From contig NZ_JANINP010000007.1 of the NCBI RefSeq assembly GCF_024508665.1, forward strand, positions 558,001 through 622,000: a stretch of 64,000 nucleotides of DNA. Reading direction: 5' to 3'. The DNA is from Sphingomonas sp. GTDB lineage: Bacteria > Pseudomonadota > Alphaproteobacteria > Sphingomonadales > Sphingomonadaceae. Positions 41,664-50,110 of this stretch are shown piece after piece. The notes below the pieces were generated by a model. It was not told where the DNA came from and searched no databases. It saw only the letters and a list, made by a program, of their open reading frames with translations. A program made the translations under genes and the position numbers. The stretch's first letter is position 1, and every line of letters starts with the position of its first letter.

Positions 41664-42345
41664 GTCATTTCCTTCAATTTCGTCAGGATAGCGCGCGAGG
41701 CCGCCAGCGTGTCGCCTCCGGCGATCGGCATTGCGACATCTGTGGCCAACTGCGTCAGCGTGGGGCGGTCGGGGTCGAGGTCGCGAGGATCGCTTTGCGG
41801 CGCATCGTCATCGGATCGCGTCAGATCGACCCCCAGCGATCGCGCGATAGCGATCGCGGTGATGTTGAGCGGGGGGCCGGTTCGGCGCCAAGTGCGATGC
41901 TGCTCTTCGACGTCGGCCAGCCCCCAATCCTCCTCGATCGCCCGTTTGGATCCGCCCTCGATACCCGCAGCGATCAGATCGTGGACGAGGTCGGCAAGTC
42001 CTCGTTCGAGGCTCCCTCCGGCGCCGGCGCCGGGGGAGCCGTTGCTTCCCCCTTGCGCGTGAGCCCCGATTCCTCGCTCAGCGCCACGAACGCGGCTTGC
42101 AACCGGACGAACTCGTCCATCGACACGTTCGCCTCGAGATAATCGGGGGTGAGCATCGGGTCGATCTTGACCAACCCGATCGACAGCACGTTGAGCAGGT
42201 CGAGCGCTGAGTCCATGAGCCCGCTCAGCGAGCCGCCGTCGCTGTTGCGTTGGATGTTGTCGATATAGGGCGCGGCCCGGCGCAGCTCGCCGAGCTTGTA
42301 GGGCGCGATCGCGAAATCGCGCCCCAGGATGTGCATGATCGCCAT
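41660..42345 (-). CDS. Tail assembly chaperone G-T fusion made by -1 frameshift (candidate)
   Basis: After the 123-residue chaperone frame, the minus strand has an open frame one base back that runs to the stop at 41660. It reads ADLVHDLIAAGIEGGSKRA, RTWRRTGPPLNITAIAIARS and AASRAILTKLKEM, and has no usable start codon. It stays open across five G's at 42052-42048 (codons AAG GGG GAA). A -1 slip there would give a fusion of about 228 residues. This matches the G/GT chaperone pair made in lambda-like tails just before the tape measure gene. The slippery site is a G run, not a perfect XXXYYYZ heptamer. Confidence 0.68.
41974..42345 (-). CDS. Tail assembly chaperone (G-like)
   Basis: 123 residues (MAIMHILGRDFAIAPYKLGELR...), ending with an Ala/Pro-rich tail (ATAPPAPAPEGASNEDLP) encoded after the slippery G run. 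Small acidic helical protein located between tube and tape measure, as in all lambda-like and GTA-like tails. Confidence 0.75.
   Translation of the reverse strand: MAIMHILGRDFAIAPYKLGELRRAAPYIDNIQRNSDGGSLSGLMDSALDLLNVLSIGLVKIDPMLTPDYLEANVSMDEFVRLQAAFVALSEESGLTRKGEATAPPAPAPEGASNEDLPTSSTI
42048..42052 (-). other. Putative slippery site for -1 frameshifting
   Basis: Five G's on the minus strand, read AAG GGG GAA in the chaperone frame. The Gly tRNA can move back one base and keep full pairing. The downstream GC-rich repeat (CCGGCGCCGGCGCCGG) about 15 bases on can form stable structure, a usual stimulator. Confidence 0.5.
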
Positions 42346-42346
42346 G

Positions 42347-43108
42347 TTACTGCGCCGACCCCCATTTCAGCACGTTGCCCGACGGATCGGCGAACGCTGA
42401 GAAATCGAGTTCCGGGATCATGAAGTCGTCGATCTTGGTCTGCAGCGCGAGCTTGTTCGACACGCACGCGAACAAGGTCAATGCCAGCCCGTTACCGCCC
42501 AGCTGGTTGAAGAAGTCGGCACGGAAAGTCGGCGCCTGGCCCATCTGGATGTTCTGCACGACCGAGGTCTTCGCGACGGTCGATGTCGCGGTGTAGCTGT
42601 AATTGATGAAGACCGTCTTGCCGGTGTCGGCGGATGCGAACAGATAGGCGCCGGCAGTGACGCTATACTGGCCGGCAGTGGGGGCGGAGGCGACGCGGGT
42701 CATGGGGTTACCGGTCGCGTCTCGCACGCCCAGGTCGCCCGCCCAGGAGCCGCCGCCCGGCACGGTCGGGGTGATCGTGAATGGCGTTGCCGGAATGGCT
42801 GCCCCCGTCACGTCATTGACGATGCTGTAGAGGCTGGATGTTACCGTCTGGCCGAAGAACAGGCTGTTCATCACCGCGCCGTTGAACTGGCCGTATTTGG
42901 CCTTCCCGGTGATCTTCATCTTGCCGCGGCCGACCGCGACAGGGAACTGGTTGGAACCGTACAGCTCCTTGATGTCGCCCTGGATGTCGATCGAGACTTC
43001 CTGCGTCACCGCCAGCATCAGGGGAGTGGGGTTGGCGATCGCCGCGCCCGTCGCGTCAAAAGTCGGGGTGCCCCACAGCACCCCGGCACCGAAATTGTAC
43101 ATGGCCAT
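42347..43108 (-). CDS. Major tail tube protein
   Basis: 253 residues from the ATG ending at 43108, with GGAG seven bases upstream. FGAGVLWGTPTFDATGAAIANPTP, TQEVSIDIQGDIKELYGSNQFPVAVGRGKMKITGKA and the beta-rich middle fit siphophage tail tube proteins. It polymerises around the tape measure. Preceded by an intrinsic terminator at 43122-43144, which may tune its expression. Confidence 0.8.
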   Translation of the reverse strand: MAMYNFGAGVLWGTPTFDATGAAIANPTPLMLAVTQEVSIDIQGDIKELYGSNQFPVAVGRGKMKITGKAKYGQFNGAVMNSLFFGQTVTSSLYSIVNDVTGAAIPATPFTITPTVPGGGSWAGDLGVRDATGNPMTRVASAPTAGQYSVTAGAYLFASADTGKTVFINYSYTATSTVAKTSVVQNIQMGQAPTFRADFFNQLGGNGLALTLFACVSNKLALQTKIDDFMIPELDFSAFADPSGNVLKWGSAQ

Positions 43109-43120
43109 GCCATTTCTCCA

Positions 43121-43144
43121 TAAAAAAGCCCGCAAGAAGCGGGC
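43121..43144 (-). terminator. Intrinsic terminator inside the late operon
   Basis: On the minus strand GCCCGC-TTCTT-GCGGGC (43144-43128) is followed by TTTTTTA. It lies between the small gene ending at 43175 and the tail tube gene, so it probably attenuates rather than ends late transcription. Confidence 0.7.
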
Positions 43145-43174
43145 ATTGGCGTTCCTGTTTGAAAGTGATTCTAA

Positions 43175-43408
43175 TCAGCTGGCGGTGAATCCCGCCCGCA
43201 CGATCTGGCGTCGCTCTTCGTCGCTCAAGTCGTCGGGCGCGCTAAGCATACCGTCCTCGACGCGGATTTCGCGCGCGGTCGACAGCGTGATCGCGCTGAC
43301 ATGGGCGGGCGCCGTGAAGCGTAACGGCGTAGGGGAGATCGCCGGATCGCCGTCCGCCTTCGGCATCGGGGGATCGGTGTCGGCCGCGGCGGATTGCGAT
43401 CGTGCCAT
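43175..43408 (-). CDS. Small phage protein of unknown function
   Basis: 77 residues from the ATG ending at 43408, which has GGAG at good spacing; the in-frame ATG four codons earlier has none. Pro/Asp-rich start, then AITLSTAREIRVEDGMLSAPDDLSDEERRQIV. It lies between tail terminator and tube genes. No family recognised. Confidence 0.6.
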   Translation of the reverse strand: MARSQSAAADTDPPMPKADGDPAISPTPLRFTAPAHVSAITLSTAREIRVEDGMLSAPDDLSDEERRQIVRAGFTAS

Positions 43409-43426
43409 TTGTTGCTCCATTTGTGA

Positions 43427-43858
43427 TCAGGGAAGGATGATGGTGATCGGCACGATCAGCATGGCCTGACCGTCCAGGTCGCCATTGTCCTTTTGGATCG
43501 TGCCATCGATGAACGCCCGATAGGCGAGCTCGCCGAGCGTTTGCCGCGCGCCGGGCAGCGCCGGCCGGAACGCGGCCCCGATTGCGTCGAGGATCGCATT
43601 GCTGGTTTCGGCGGGGGTCGCCCCCTGGTCCTTGCCGCCGCGATGATAGATGATCCAGCTCGCCCGCAGGCTGTGTTTGTCGAGCTGGCCGTCGAGCGAG
43701 GCAATCGTCTCGCTGCCCTCGATCTGGTACAGGGCGGGTACCGGCGCCTTGTCCCACATCTTGAGCCGCCGCGATCGCTCGACGAACGCCTCGTCATTGC
43801 CCCAACGTACATCGGCCAGCGCGAGGAGCGCGTCGAACACCTGATTGCGAATGGTCAT
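43427..43858 (-). CDS. Tail terminator-like / minor tail protein
   Basis: 143 residues. TIRNQVFDALLALADVRW, ALYQIEGSETIA and RASWIIYHRGGKDQG with a predicted alpha-beta fold; position immediately after the HK97 gp10-like gene and before the tube matches tail terminators. Start overlaps the upstream stop (ATGA). Confidence 0.68.
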   Translation of the reverse strand: MTIRNQVFDALLALADVRWGNDEAFVERSRRLKMWDKAPVPALYQIEGSETIASLDGQLDKHSLRASWIIYHRGGKDQGATPAETSNAILDAIGAAFRPALPGARQTLGELAYRAFIDGTIQKDNGDLDGQAMLIVPITIILP

Positions 43859-44343
43859 CCGATCGCCTCCTGCGCGGCGGTTATGGCTGCTGATTTCAAC
43901 GCCGCGGCGATCTCGTCGGTCTCATCGTTCAGCGCGCTCGTCAGATAGGGACGCGCCGGGAAGTGGGATCCGGGATGGTGCACCATTCGCGCGAAGACGT
44001 GCTTGCCGCCCACAGCGAAGGCGAGCGCCTTGGCCTTGTCAGGCACGATGTCGTGCGGTGCCGTGCTGCCACCATGTTCGAGGATTGCTGCATAAGGCAC
44101 GCTGTCGTTGACGAATATTTCGCCGACGATGCTGCCGCCCTTGACCTCGACCTTGCGCTCGACCGCGCTTGCCAGCCGACCGGTTCGCGCGTTCAACATC
44201 TGGCCGTGAAGCTTGTCGTCGATCACATGCCGTTGCAATTCGGCGGCCGCCGCCGCCACCTTGGCTTCGACCGCCGCCGACACTTGCAAGGGCAGACGAT
44301 CCAGCGCGGCACTCAGCGCCTCCGCATCCAGCGTCACGCTCAT
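43855..44343 (-). CDS. HK97 gp10-like neck / tail completion protein
   Basis: 162 residues. NARTGRLASAVERKVEVKGG, VPYAAILEHGG and HFPARPYLTSALNDE are the HK97 gp10 family signature. Part of the head-tail joining complex. Start overlaps the connector stop (ATGA). Confidence 0.85.
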   Translation of the reverse strand: MSVTLDAEALSAALDRLPLQVSAAVEAKVAAAAAELQRHVIDDKLHGQMLNARTGRLASAVERKVEVKGGSIVGEIFVNDSVPYAAILEHGGSTAPHDIVPDKAKALAFAVGGKHVFARMVHHPGSHFPARPYLTSALNDETDEIAAALKSAAITAAQEAIG

Positions 44344-44900
44344 ATTGGCGCCGCCAGCATGTAATTGCCGAGCCGTGCCAGCACCGCCTGGTGCATTGCT
44401 TCGCGGCTGAACGCGACGGTGGTCGCGCCCGAACTCGCATGGCTGGTCTCGCCGATATGCGTGCGTGCCGAATAGGCTTCGCCCACCAGCTCGGTGACCG
44501 CCAGCATCAGATCGGCAGGCACCGCGTCATATCCCGCGACATACGTCACCCGTACCGGCCGGTCATAGGGCGTGCGCGATCCGACCAGAATCACGCTGCG
44601 CCCATCGGTCGCGACGCCCGATTCATTGCCGATCGCATCGACCGCATTGCCGATCCGCGTCTCGCCCCATTCGACCGACGTCACCGACTGGACCGGCCAG
44701 TTTCGCAACAAAAACCGCGACCCGCCGTTGCCGCGATAGGTTTCGATATGGGTCGCCGTCAGGATGCTACGCTGAATGGTGCTCTCGACGAACGCCGATA
44801 CCTGGGTGACCAGATCGGTCAGCAATGCATCGTCATTGTCGCTCGAAATGTTGAGCCAGCGTTTGACCGCCGACAAAGTGGTAAGGTCGCCCGCCGCCAT
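44340..44900 (-). CDS. Head-tail connector (HK97 gp6-like)
   Basis: 186 residues. LTTLSAVKRWLNISSDNDDALLTDLVTQVSAFVE is the gp6-like connector start; RPVRVTYVAGYDAVPADLMLAVTELV is the usual second half. Forms the ring below the portal. Confidence 0.85.
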   Translation of the reverse strand: MAAGDLTTLSAVKRWLNISSDNDDALLTDLVTQVSAFVESTIQRSILTATHIETYRGNGGSRFLLRNWPVQSVTSVEWGETRIGNAVDAIGNESGVATDGRSVILVGSRTPYDRPVRVTYVAGYDAVPADLMLAVTELVGEAYSARTHIGETSHASSGATTVAFSREAMHQAVLARLGNYMLAAPI

Positions 44901-44904
44901 GACG

Positions 44905-45099
44905 TCATCCGCCCACGAAGCTGAAGCCGTGCGCGATCAGGTCGCCCGCCGCCGCGATCGGCACGGTCACGACGCCGTCGGCATCGGCGGCGAAAGATTG
45001 TCCGCGCCAGCTGCAGCCCGTGCCGTCGGGATGACGCATCGCGACGCCGTCGACGGGTGCCGTCTTGGACGTGTGGCGCCGGGAGGGATTGTCGGCCAT
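44905..45099 (-). CDS. Small head-associated protein of unknown function
   Basis: 64 residues, start preceded by AAAGGAG. RHPDGTGCSWRGQSFAADADGVVTVP and AGDLIAHGF; such small beta-rich proteins often sit between capsid and connector genes in related prophages. Five bases before the connector start. Confidence 0.55.
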   Translation of the reverse strand: MADNPSRRHTSKTAPVDGVAMRHPDGTGCSWRGQSFAADADGVVTVPIAAAGDLIAHGFSFVGG

Positions 45100-45121
45100 G
45101 GGCGTCTCCTTTCGGAAAATG

Positions 45122-45152
45122 AAAAGGCCCCGCCGGTCATCGCGGCGGGGCC
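45122..45152 (-). terminator. GC-rich hairpin with short T run, between capsid and next gene
   Basis: Arms 45144-45152 and 45126-45134 pair perfectly (9 bp), loop 9 nt, followed on the minus strand by TTTTC. Likely partial terminator or mRNA-stabilising hairpin behind the capsid gene. Confidence 0.5.
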
Positions 45153-45163
45153 AGCATGCTGTT

Positions 45164-45255
45164 CCCCTCCCGCGACGCGGGAGGGGTTAGGGGAGGGCAT
45201 GACCCATCGCTATCGGAACAAGCCCTCCCCCGGCCCCTCCCGCGAGCGGGAGGGG
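45164..45255. repeat. Two REP-like inverted repeats (CCCTCCCGC...GCGGGAGGG)
   Basis: CCCCTCCCGC-GAC-GCGGGAGGGG (45164-45186) and CCCCTCCCGC-GA-GCGGGAGGGG (45234-45255) are two copies of one palindrome, 47 bases apart, with related CCCTCCCC tracts between. Such palindromes are scattered between genes in many sphingomonad and caulobacter genomes; their presence in a prophage operon suggests long residence. The exact family is not verified. Confidence 0.65.
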
Positions 45256-45267
45256 AGGGAGGAGGGC

Positions 45268-46797
45268 TCAGCCGTTGGCGATGTTGGCGATCACGCCCAT
45301 CGCGAATGGCGCATAGACCGCCAGCGTTTCCTCGACATACACGCCCGACATTTCGGCGCGCGTCGTGATCGGCCAGTCGATCTGATAGTAATCGCGGCGC
45401 ACCTTCATCTCCGCGACATTGGGCACCTCGCTCGACTGATATTGGACCGGCAAGTCGCCCGCCCAGCCCAGGATCGTCCCCGCCGACACATTGGGGTGCA
45501 GGCGGATCGGAATCTTCTTGTTGAGGTACGGATTGTAATAATATTCGACCACGCCGCCGGCGGTCAGCGCGACCTCACCCGCCTTCGGATCCTGGAAGTA
45601 ATTGAGCAGCGACGCGGTGCCGGACGCCAGCACCTTCTTGGTGATGTTCCGCTGCTCCTGGCTGTTCACGTACAGCACGTCGACGGAGCATTGGTAATTG
45701 TCCCACATCGACTGCATCATGACGTCGATCTCGGTCACCGATCCCTGGCCCGAAGAGGTCAGCGTCGTGCCCGCGCCCGGCGTGCCAGTGGCGAGATAAT
45801 TGACGTACGCGCCCGATCCCGGTTTCAGCGCGGTGGTCAGCAGGCCATCGAATGCGGTCGAGTTGGTCGAGCAATCCGCGCTGACCGCGCTCGCCGCCTG
45901 CCCAGTTCCGGCAAGCGGCTTGGCGAACACCACGCTGTTGGTCGAGCTGATCGCCTCGAGCTTTTCGCTGCCCGCGGTGCCGACGAACCAGGCATAACCG
46001 GCCGCGCCCTGGATGGCGGGAACGCTGCACGACAAGGCCTGGCCAGCCGTCGTCGCCTGACTTGCCGCCGCCGATTTCATCGACGACCCGCCGTTGATCG
46101 TGAAGCTCTTGCCGTCGGCGCCGGTTACCGACTTCGACGTCGCGACGCCGCTCGACACCGTGCTGTTGCGCATGCCTTCCATCGTCAGCGCGACGACGAT
46201 CACCGAATAGGTCACCGATCCCGGCAAGGTCGATCCGGTACCGCCGGCGCTCAACGTTGGCGCACTCGGCGTACCGAGTGCCAGCGAGGCGTTGCCGAAG
46301 ATCACGCCCGCTTCTTCCTTCAGCATCGTCTTTTGCAGCAGGCGCTGCGTCATCGATGCCTTGATGTCCTCGAACGTACGGCCGGCGGAGATCGCTTCGA
46401 ACGTTGCCTGGTCTTCCTCACCAAGGGTGCGATACGGCGCCGCACGATCGGCGGTAGTGTACGCCATCTGCCCGGCGCGCTGGCCCTCGGGGACCCATGG
46501 CGTGTTGTCGAAGCCCGAACCGGTCAGCGCGGTGACCGACTTCCAGTTGGTCGCGGTGCCGCCGCCACCGCCGACGCGGGGCAGCGATTTGATGATCGGC
46601 GTGTTGATCGGATACAGGTTCTTGGCCGGCGCCTGCAGGTCATAGGCGACCAGGCCGGTGCCGGTCGAAATCGCCTTCTCGACCATGTCGGGGCGTCCGC
46701 CCGCCATCAGCATGATCGCGCGCGAGATGTTCTCGTCGGGATTGGAAAGGCTGGTGACGAGCGATTTCTTGATCTCGTCGGGAGTAAGGTTGGTCAT
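45268..46797 (-). CDS. Major capsid protein
   Basis: 509 residues from the ATG ending at 46797. Order and fold clues: LQAPAKNLYPINTPIIKSLPRV, TADRAAPYRTLGEEDQATFEAISAGRTFED, LLQKTMLKEEAGVIFGN, with an inserted Ala/Gly/Ser-rich region (about 190-340) and the C-terminal WAGDLPVQYQSSEVPNVAEMKVRRDYYQIDWPITTR split around the P-domain. It directly follows the protease/scaffold gene. Longer than HK97 gp5, the excess being the inserted domain, which probably sits on the capsid surface. Confidence 0.82.
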   Translation of the reverse strand: MTNLTPDEIKKSLVTSLSNPDENISRAIMLMAGGRPDMVEKAISTGTGLVAYDLQAPAKNLYPINTPIIKSLPRVGGGGGTATNWKSVTALTGSGFDNTPWVPEGQRAGQMAYTTADRAAPYRTLGEEDQATFEAISAGRTFEDIKASMTQRLLQKTMLKEEAGVIFGNASLALGTPSAPTLSAGGTGSTLPGSVTYSVIVVALTMEGMRNSTVSSGVATSKSVTGADGKSFTINGGSSMKSAAASQATTAGQALSCSVPAIQGAAGYAWFVGTAGSEKLEAISSTNSVVFAKPLAGTGQAASAVSADCSTNSTAFDGLLTTALKPGSGAYVNYLATGTPGAGTTLTSSGQGSVTEIDVMMQSMWDNYQCSVDVLYVNSQEQRNITKKVLASGTASLLNYFQDPKAGEVALTAGGVVEYYYNPYLNKKIPIRLHPNVSAGTILGWAGDLPVQYQSSEVPNVAEMKVRRDYYQIDWPITTRAEMSGVYVEETLAVYAPFAMGVIANIANG

Positions 46798-46861
46798 TGC
46801 TATCCGTCCTTTGGATAGGCGCAAGGAGCGAGGCCCGGGCGCGATGCCGCGGGCGACAGGG

Positions 46862-48325
46862 TCAGGCGGCTGCGCGGGCCGCGTGAACCAGGGTCGGATT
46901 GGACAAGGCGATGCGCAGCAGGAACTGGCCGCGTTCCTGCTCTGGCAGCGTGTCGATCACTTTCTTCAGCTCGTCGGCGCTGATCGCCGACATGCCATTG
47001 GCGGAATTGGGGGAGGCGTCCTCGGCCTTGCTCACCGCGCGCAGCGGCCCGGCGGCGGTCTTTGGTGCGGCGGGCTCCGCCTCGACTTGTTCCAGACGCT
47101 TGGTCAGATCGCCGATCGTCGCGTTCAGCATCGCGATCGTGTCGCCAAAGCGCTTGGCCAGATCGGCCATCATGGCGTCGCCCAATGCGTAACCGCGCCG
47201 CAGCTTCTCGGTGTCTTCCTCAGGATCGGGAACGGGCGGCGCTGCCTGTGGGCCAGGGCACGCGGCCGCATCGGACGGCGGCTGATCCGCGTCGCCGCAA
47301 CCGTCTTTACGGTACTGTGCACCCAGCGCGACGAGGTGATCGTGTGCAGCCTGGATGCGATCGGCATCGGCTTGGGCAGCCCCAGCATCATCGTTTCCGG
47401 CGTCGTCGCTGTCGATGCCATCTCCGCTAGCCGCGACGCGCTTTACGCTATCCTTGTCACCGGACGCTGGCTTGGTTTTAGGCTTAGGCGGCGATGCGTC
47501 GTCGTCGGCATCGGCCGGAACGTCGCTGTCGCGCGCCGCGTCGGAAGTATTCGTGTCGGCATCGCTGTCGGCTCCTTGGTCGGCTGACTTAAGTTTCGGT
47601 CGCGGCTTGGCGGAGGGCTGCTTGTCCTGATTCTCCGGCTTGCCATGGTCGACATCTGCGGCGGGAGCATCGTCGTTGTCATGGGCGTCGGCCGCCTCCG
47701 CGTCCGGCTCGCGATCCTCGTCCTGATCGTCCTCATCATCGTCGTCCGGGTCGCTCGCCAACGCCGCGGCGATCAGCCGTTCGCGCGCCTTGAACAGGAA
47801 GTCCTTGTACCGCCGCGACCCCGCGTCGTCGGCCAGCTGGCGGGCCTTTGCGACCACTTCGTCGCTGGTCGGAACATAATCCATATCGGCCTTCCACATG
47901 TTGATGACGGCATCGGGGTTGCAGGGGCTGTCGACCAGGCTGATCTCGACAAGCTTCAGCGCGGTAATCACGCTGCGATCGGCGGTGTCGCGCTTCAGCA
48001 CCTTCCCGCCGATCGAAAAGCCGGCATAGACGCCGGCCCGCACCTTGGTGATTGCCAGCGGATCGACGACATGCGCGCAGATCTGGGTGACGCCGTGGTC
48101 GTCGACCTCGGCTTCGATCACGCGACCGGCGGCGCTCGGCTCGTGCATCTCGCGCAAAGCCGGAAAGCGCCCGTAATCGGGCAAGGCCGCCTTCATCGCT
48201 TCAGCGGTGATCGTCTCGCCCTGCTGGTCACGCGTCTCGGACGAGGCGACGCCCCAGACCTTGATGCTGCCGTCGTCCTGATCCTCGATCTTGGTGATCG
48301 CGCCAAACTGGCGAAACCGCGTCAT
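46862..48325 (-). CDS. Prohead protease fused to an acidic scaffold domain
   Basis: 487 residues from the ATG ending at 48325. Residues about 1-165 are the HK97-type prohead protease (VWGVASSETRDQQGE, ALREMHEPSAAGRVIEA with the catalytic His, VEISLVDSPCNPDAV with the Ser). Residues about 195-340 are strongly acidic and disordered (DPDDDDEDDQDEDREPDAE); the C-terminal 120 residues contain a coiled coil (FGDTIAMLNATIGDLTKRLEQVE). Fusion of protease and scaffold is known in HK97-like phages. The protease should remove scaffold and mature the capsid. Confidence 0.85.
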   Translation of the reverse strand: MTRFRQFGAITKIEDQDDGSIKVWGVASSETRDQQGETITAEAMKAALPDYGRFPALREMHEPSAAGRVIEAEVDDHGVTQICAHVVDPLAITKVRAGVYAGFSIGGKVLKRDTADRSVITALKLVEISLVDSPCNPDAVINMWKADMDYVPTSDEVVAKARQLADDAGSRRYKDFLFKARERLIAAALASDPDDDDEDDQDEDREPDAEAADAHDNDDAPAADVDHGKPENQDKQPSAKPRPKLKSADQGADSDADTNTSDAARDSDVPADADDDASPPKPKTKPASGDKDSVKRVAASGDGIDSDDAGNDDAGAAQADADRIQAAHDHLVALGAQYRKDGCGDADQPPSDAAACPGPQAAPPVPDPEEDTEKLRRGYALGDAMMADLAKRFGDTIAMLNATIGDLTKRLEQVEAEPAAPKTAAGPLRAVSKAEDASPNSANGMSAISADELKKVIDTLPEQERGQFLLRIALSNPTLVHAARAAA

Positions 48326-48443
48326 GGGATGGCTGTCCTTTCGGGATGTAGGATGTGCTGGGATTGTGCAGCGAGCGTACCGACGATGAGGTGGACCGTC
48401 GCGCTCACCCACTGTATCGCTTGCACCGATCAGTGAGGGGCAG

Positions 48444-48707
48444 ATGGAAAAGGAAAAAGCAGCTGAAGTCTTCGGCTTGTTCTTGGCGAACAAGGAGAAG
48501 CAGATCGGCCAGCAATTATCTGAAATTGCCTCGGCTGAGCGTGTGTCGGACGGATGGGCATTCTATTATCAGGCACGTGCCTATGTGGACACTGGCGACT
48601 TCAATGAAATGCTGATTGGCCATGGTCCGGTAGTTGTTCGTGACGACGGCTGCCTCATCGAAGGTGGATCTCTTGATCACCATCCGGAAGCGTTGCTGAA
48701 TCGCTAA
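48444..48707 (+). CDS. YrhB/Imm35-like small protein, prophage cargo
   Basis: 87 residues. GWAFYYQARAYVDTGDFNEMLIGHGPVVVRDDG matches the YrhB / immunity protein 35 pattern (G-W-x-F ... TGD ... L-x-G-x-x-P-x-x-V). Imm35 proteins are found with polymorphic toxins, and E. coli YrhB acts as a small chaperone. GAGGGGC precedes the ATG. It reads opposite to the capsid operon between protease and portal. No toxin gene is adjacent. The stop overlaps the portal stop by four bases. Confidence 0.7.
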   Translation: MEKEKAAEVFGLFLANKEKQIGQQLSEIASAERVSDGWAFYYQARAYVDTGDFNEMLIGHGPVVVRDDGCLIEGGSLDHHPEALLNR

Positions 48708-50026
48708 GCGACCGAAGAAGGCCCCGGGCCGACCGACAAATCGCTTAACATCGTCGCACCCTGCGTCGTGTAGATCATCGGTTTCGCCCCTAGCCCACCA
48801 GACAAGGGATCATCCCCCCGCGCATGCCGCACCTCGTCGATCGTCCGTGACCCATTCCGCAGATCGCGATCGTCGATTTCAGACTGTACCTGCGGGTCGA
48901 TGCTGGTCGCCTTGACGAAAGCGAACTCCAGGTCGGGATAGCCGAACTCGATCTGGATTACGTCGTCGATCCAGCGCTTCATCCATAGCTGCAGGGGTTC
49001 GAGCCCCTCTTCGAGCGAGCGCTCCTGGTCTTCCATCGCGGTCGACCGGTTCATTTGCCGTACGAACGGGGTGGGGGGCAGGGAGAAAGCGAAGGCGACG
49101 ATCCGCGCCAGCCATTCGTCGAACTCGTCCTTGATCGGGGCGGCCTTGAACGCGGTGAATTGCGATCCGTGCGGGCCCCAGATCAGCTTGTTCTGCTCGG
49201 CGGCATTGCCCGCGATCCGATCGTCGAACCATTGCTGCAATTCCTGGATCTTCGCCGCGTCCCAGCCTTCGGGCGCGTTGAGCAGCCCCGCCGGCACATT
49301 GCCTTCGGTGAAATAGCTCAATTGCGCCGCCTGCCGCCGAAGGATCGTGTTGATCGTGACGATAATCTGCTCGACCGGCCCGAAGCCATAGAGATGGTGC
49401 GGCCGCACGTTGCGGGGCACGTAGAGCAGGTCGGCATTGGTCAGGTTCGCCCACACCACGCCCTTGATCACTTGCTGATACGCGATGTGATTGGCTCCGC
49501 GCGGCCTCCTTCCGGTATCGTCGACCATCGGATGGATCGTGTCGCCCGGCACGATCTCCAGCGCGATCAGCTTGCCGCCGCGATTGCGCCGTTTCTCGAA
49601 CGCCGGCGCGTCGAGCGTCAGCAGGTCCTCAAGGCTCGACCGCATGAAGGTGGCGAACGGCGTGACTCCATCAGGCTTGCGCCAGAACCGCGTCAATACG
49701 GCGATGCGCGGATCGTCGGCGACCTTGGCGGCGCCGTCGACCGGCTTGATCTGCCAGTCGAGCCGCTCGACCTGGTCCTTGCGCGTTTCGATCGCCAGCC
49801 GAACCAGCTCGACATTGGCGAACGCGCGCAGCGCCGGAAATCCAGTCTGCTCGTAAGCGCGCGGCTGCAACGTCGCGTTGATGTTCGGCTTGAAATCGTA
49901 ACCGCGTACTGGCTGCTGAACGACCGGCGTGAGCGGGAAGCCTGGCGAGAACGGGCCCCAGGCATTCTCGTTGCTGCTGTTGCCCCAGCTATAGGTGACA
50001 TTGGTTTGCACGCCGCCTTTGGGCAT
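48704..50026 (-). CDS. Portal protein
   Basis: 440 residues from the ATG ending at 50026, with AAGGAG upstream. AYEQTGFPALRAFANVELVRLAIETRKDQ, LTLDAPAFEKRRNRGGKLIALEIVPGDTI and FGPVEQIIVTINTILRRQAAQLSYF are portal signatures, and the C-terminal crown follows. It forms the dodecameric DNA channel. Neighbour to protease and terminase genes as in HK97-like phages. Confidence 0.88.
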   Translation of the reverse strand: MPKGGVQTNVTYSWGNSSNENAWGPFSPGFPLTPVVQQPVRGYDFKPNINATLQPRAYEQTGFPALRAFANVELVRLAIETRKDQVERLDWQIKPVDGAAKVADDPRIAVLTRFWRKPDGVTPFATFMRSSLEDLLTLDAPAFEKRRNRGGKLIALEIVPGDTIHPMVDDTGRRPRGANHIAYQQVIKGVVWANLTNADLLYVPRNVRPHHLYGFGPVEQIIVTINTILRRQAAQLSYFTEGNVPAGLLNAPEGWDAAKIQELQQWFDDRIAGNAAEQNKLIWGPHGSQFTAFKAAPIKDEFDEWLARIVAFAFSLPPTPFVRQMNRSTAMEDQERSLEEGLEPLQLWMKRWIDDVIQIEFGYPDLEFAFVKATSIDPQVQSEIDDRDLRNGSRTIDEVRHARGDDPLSGGLGAKPMIYTTQGATMLSDLSVGPGPSSVA

Positions 50027-50110
50027 GTGTTTCTCCTTTGGCGGCGCGCAATGGCGCCGATTGTTCGTCAGGGATGGAGCAGAGGCTCGCGCTGGCCTAA
50101 GCGAAGCAAC

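Noticed and set aside
44776..46818. 680-codon plus-strand frame
   Set aside because: Antisense to capsid and connector genes; no ribosome site or domain.
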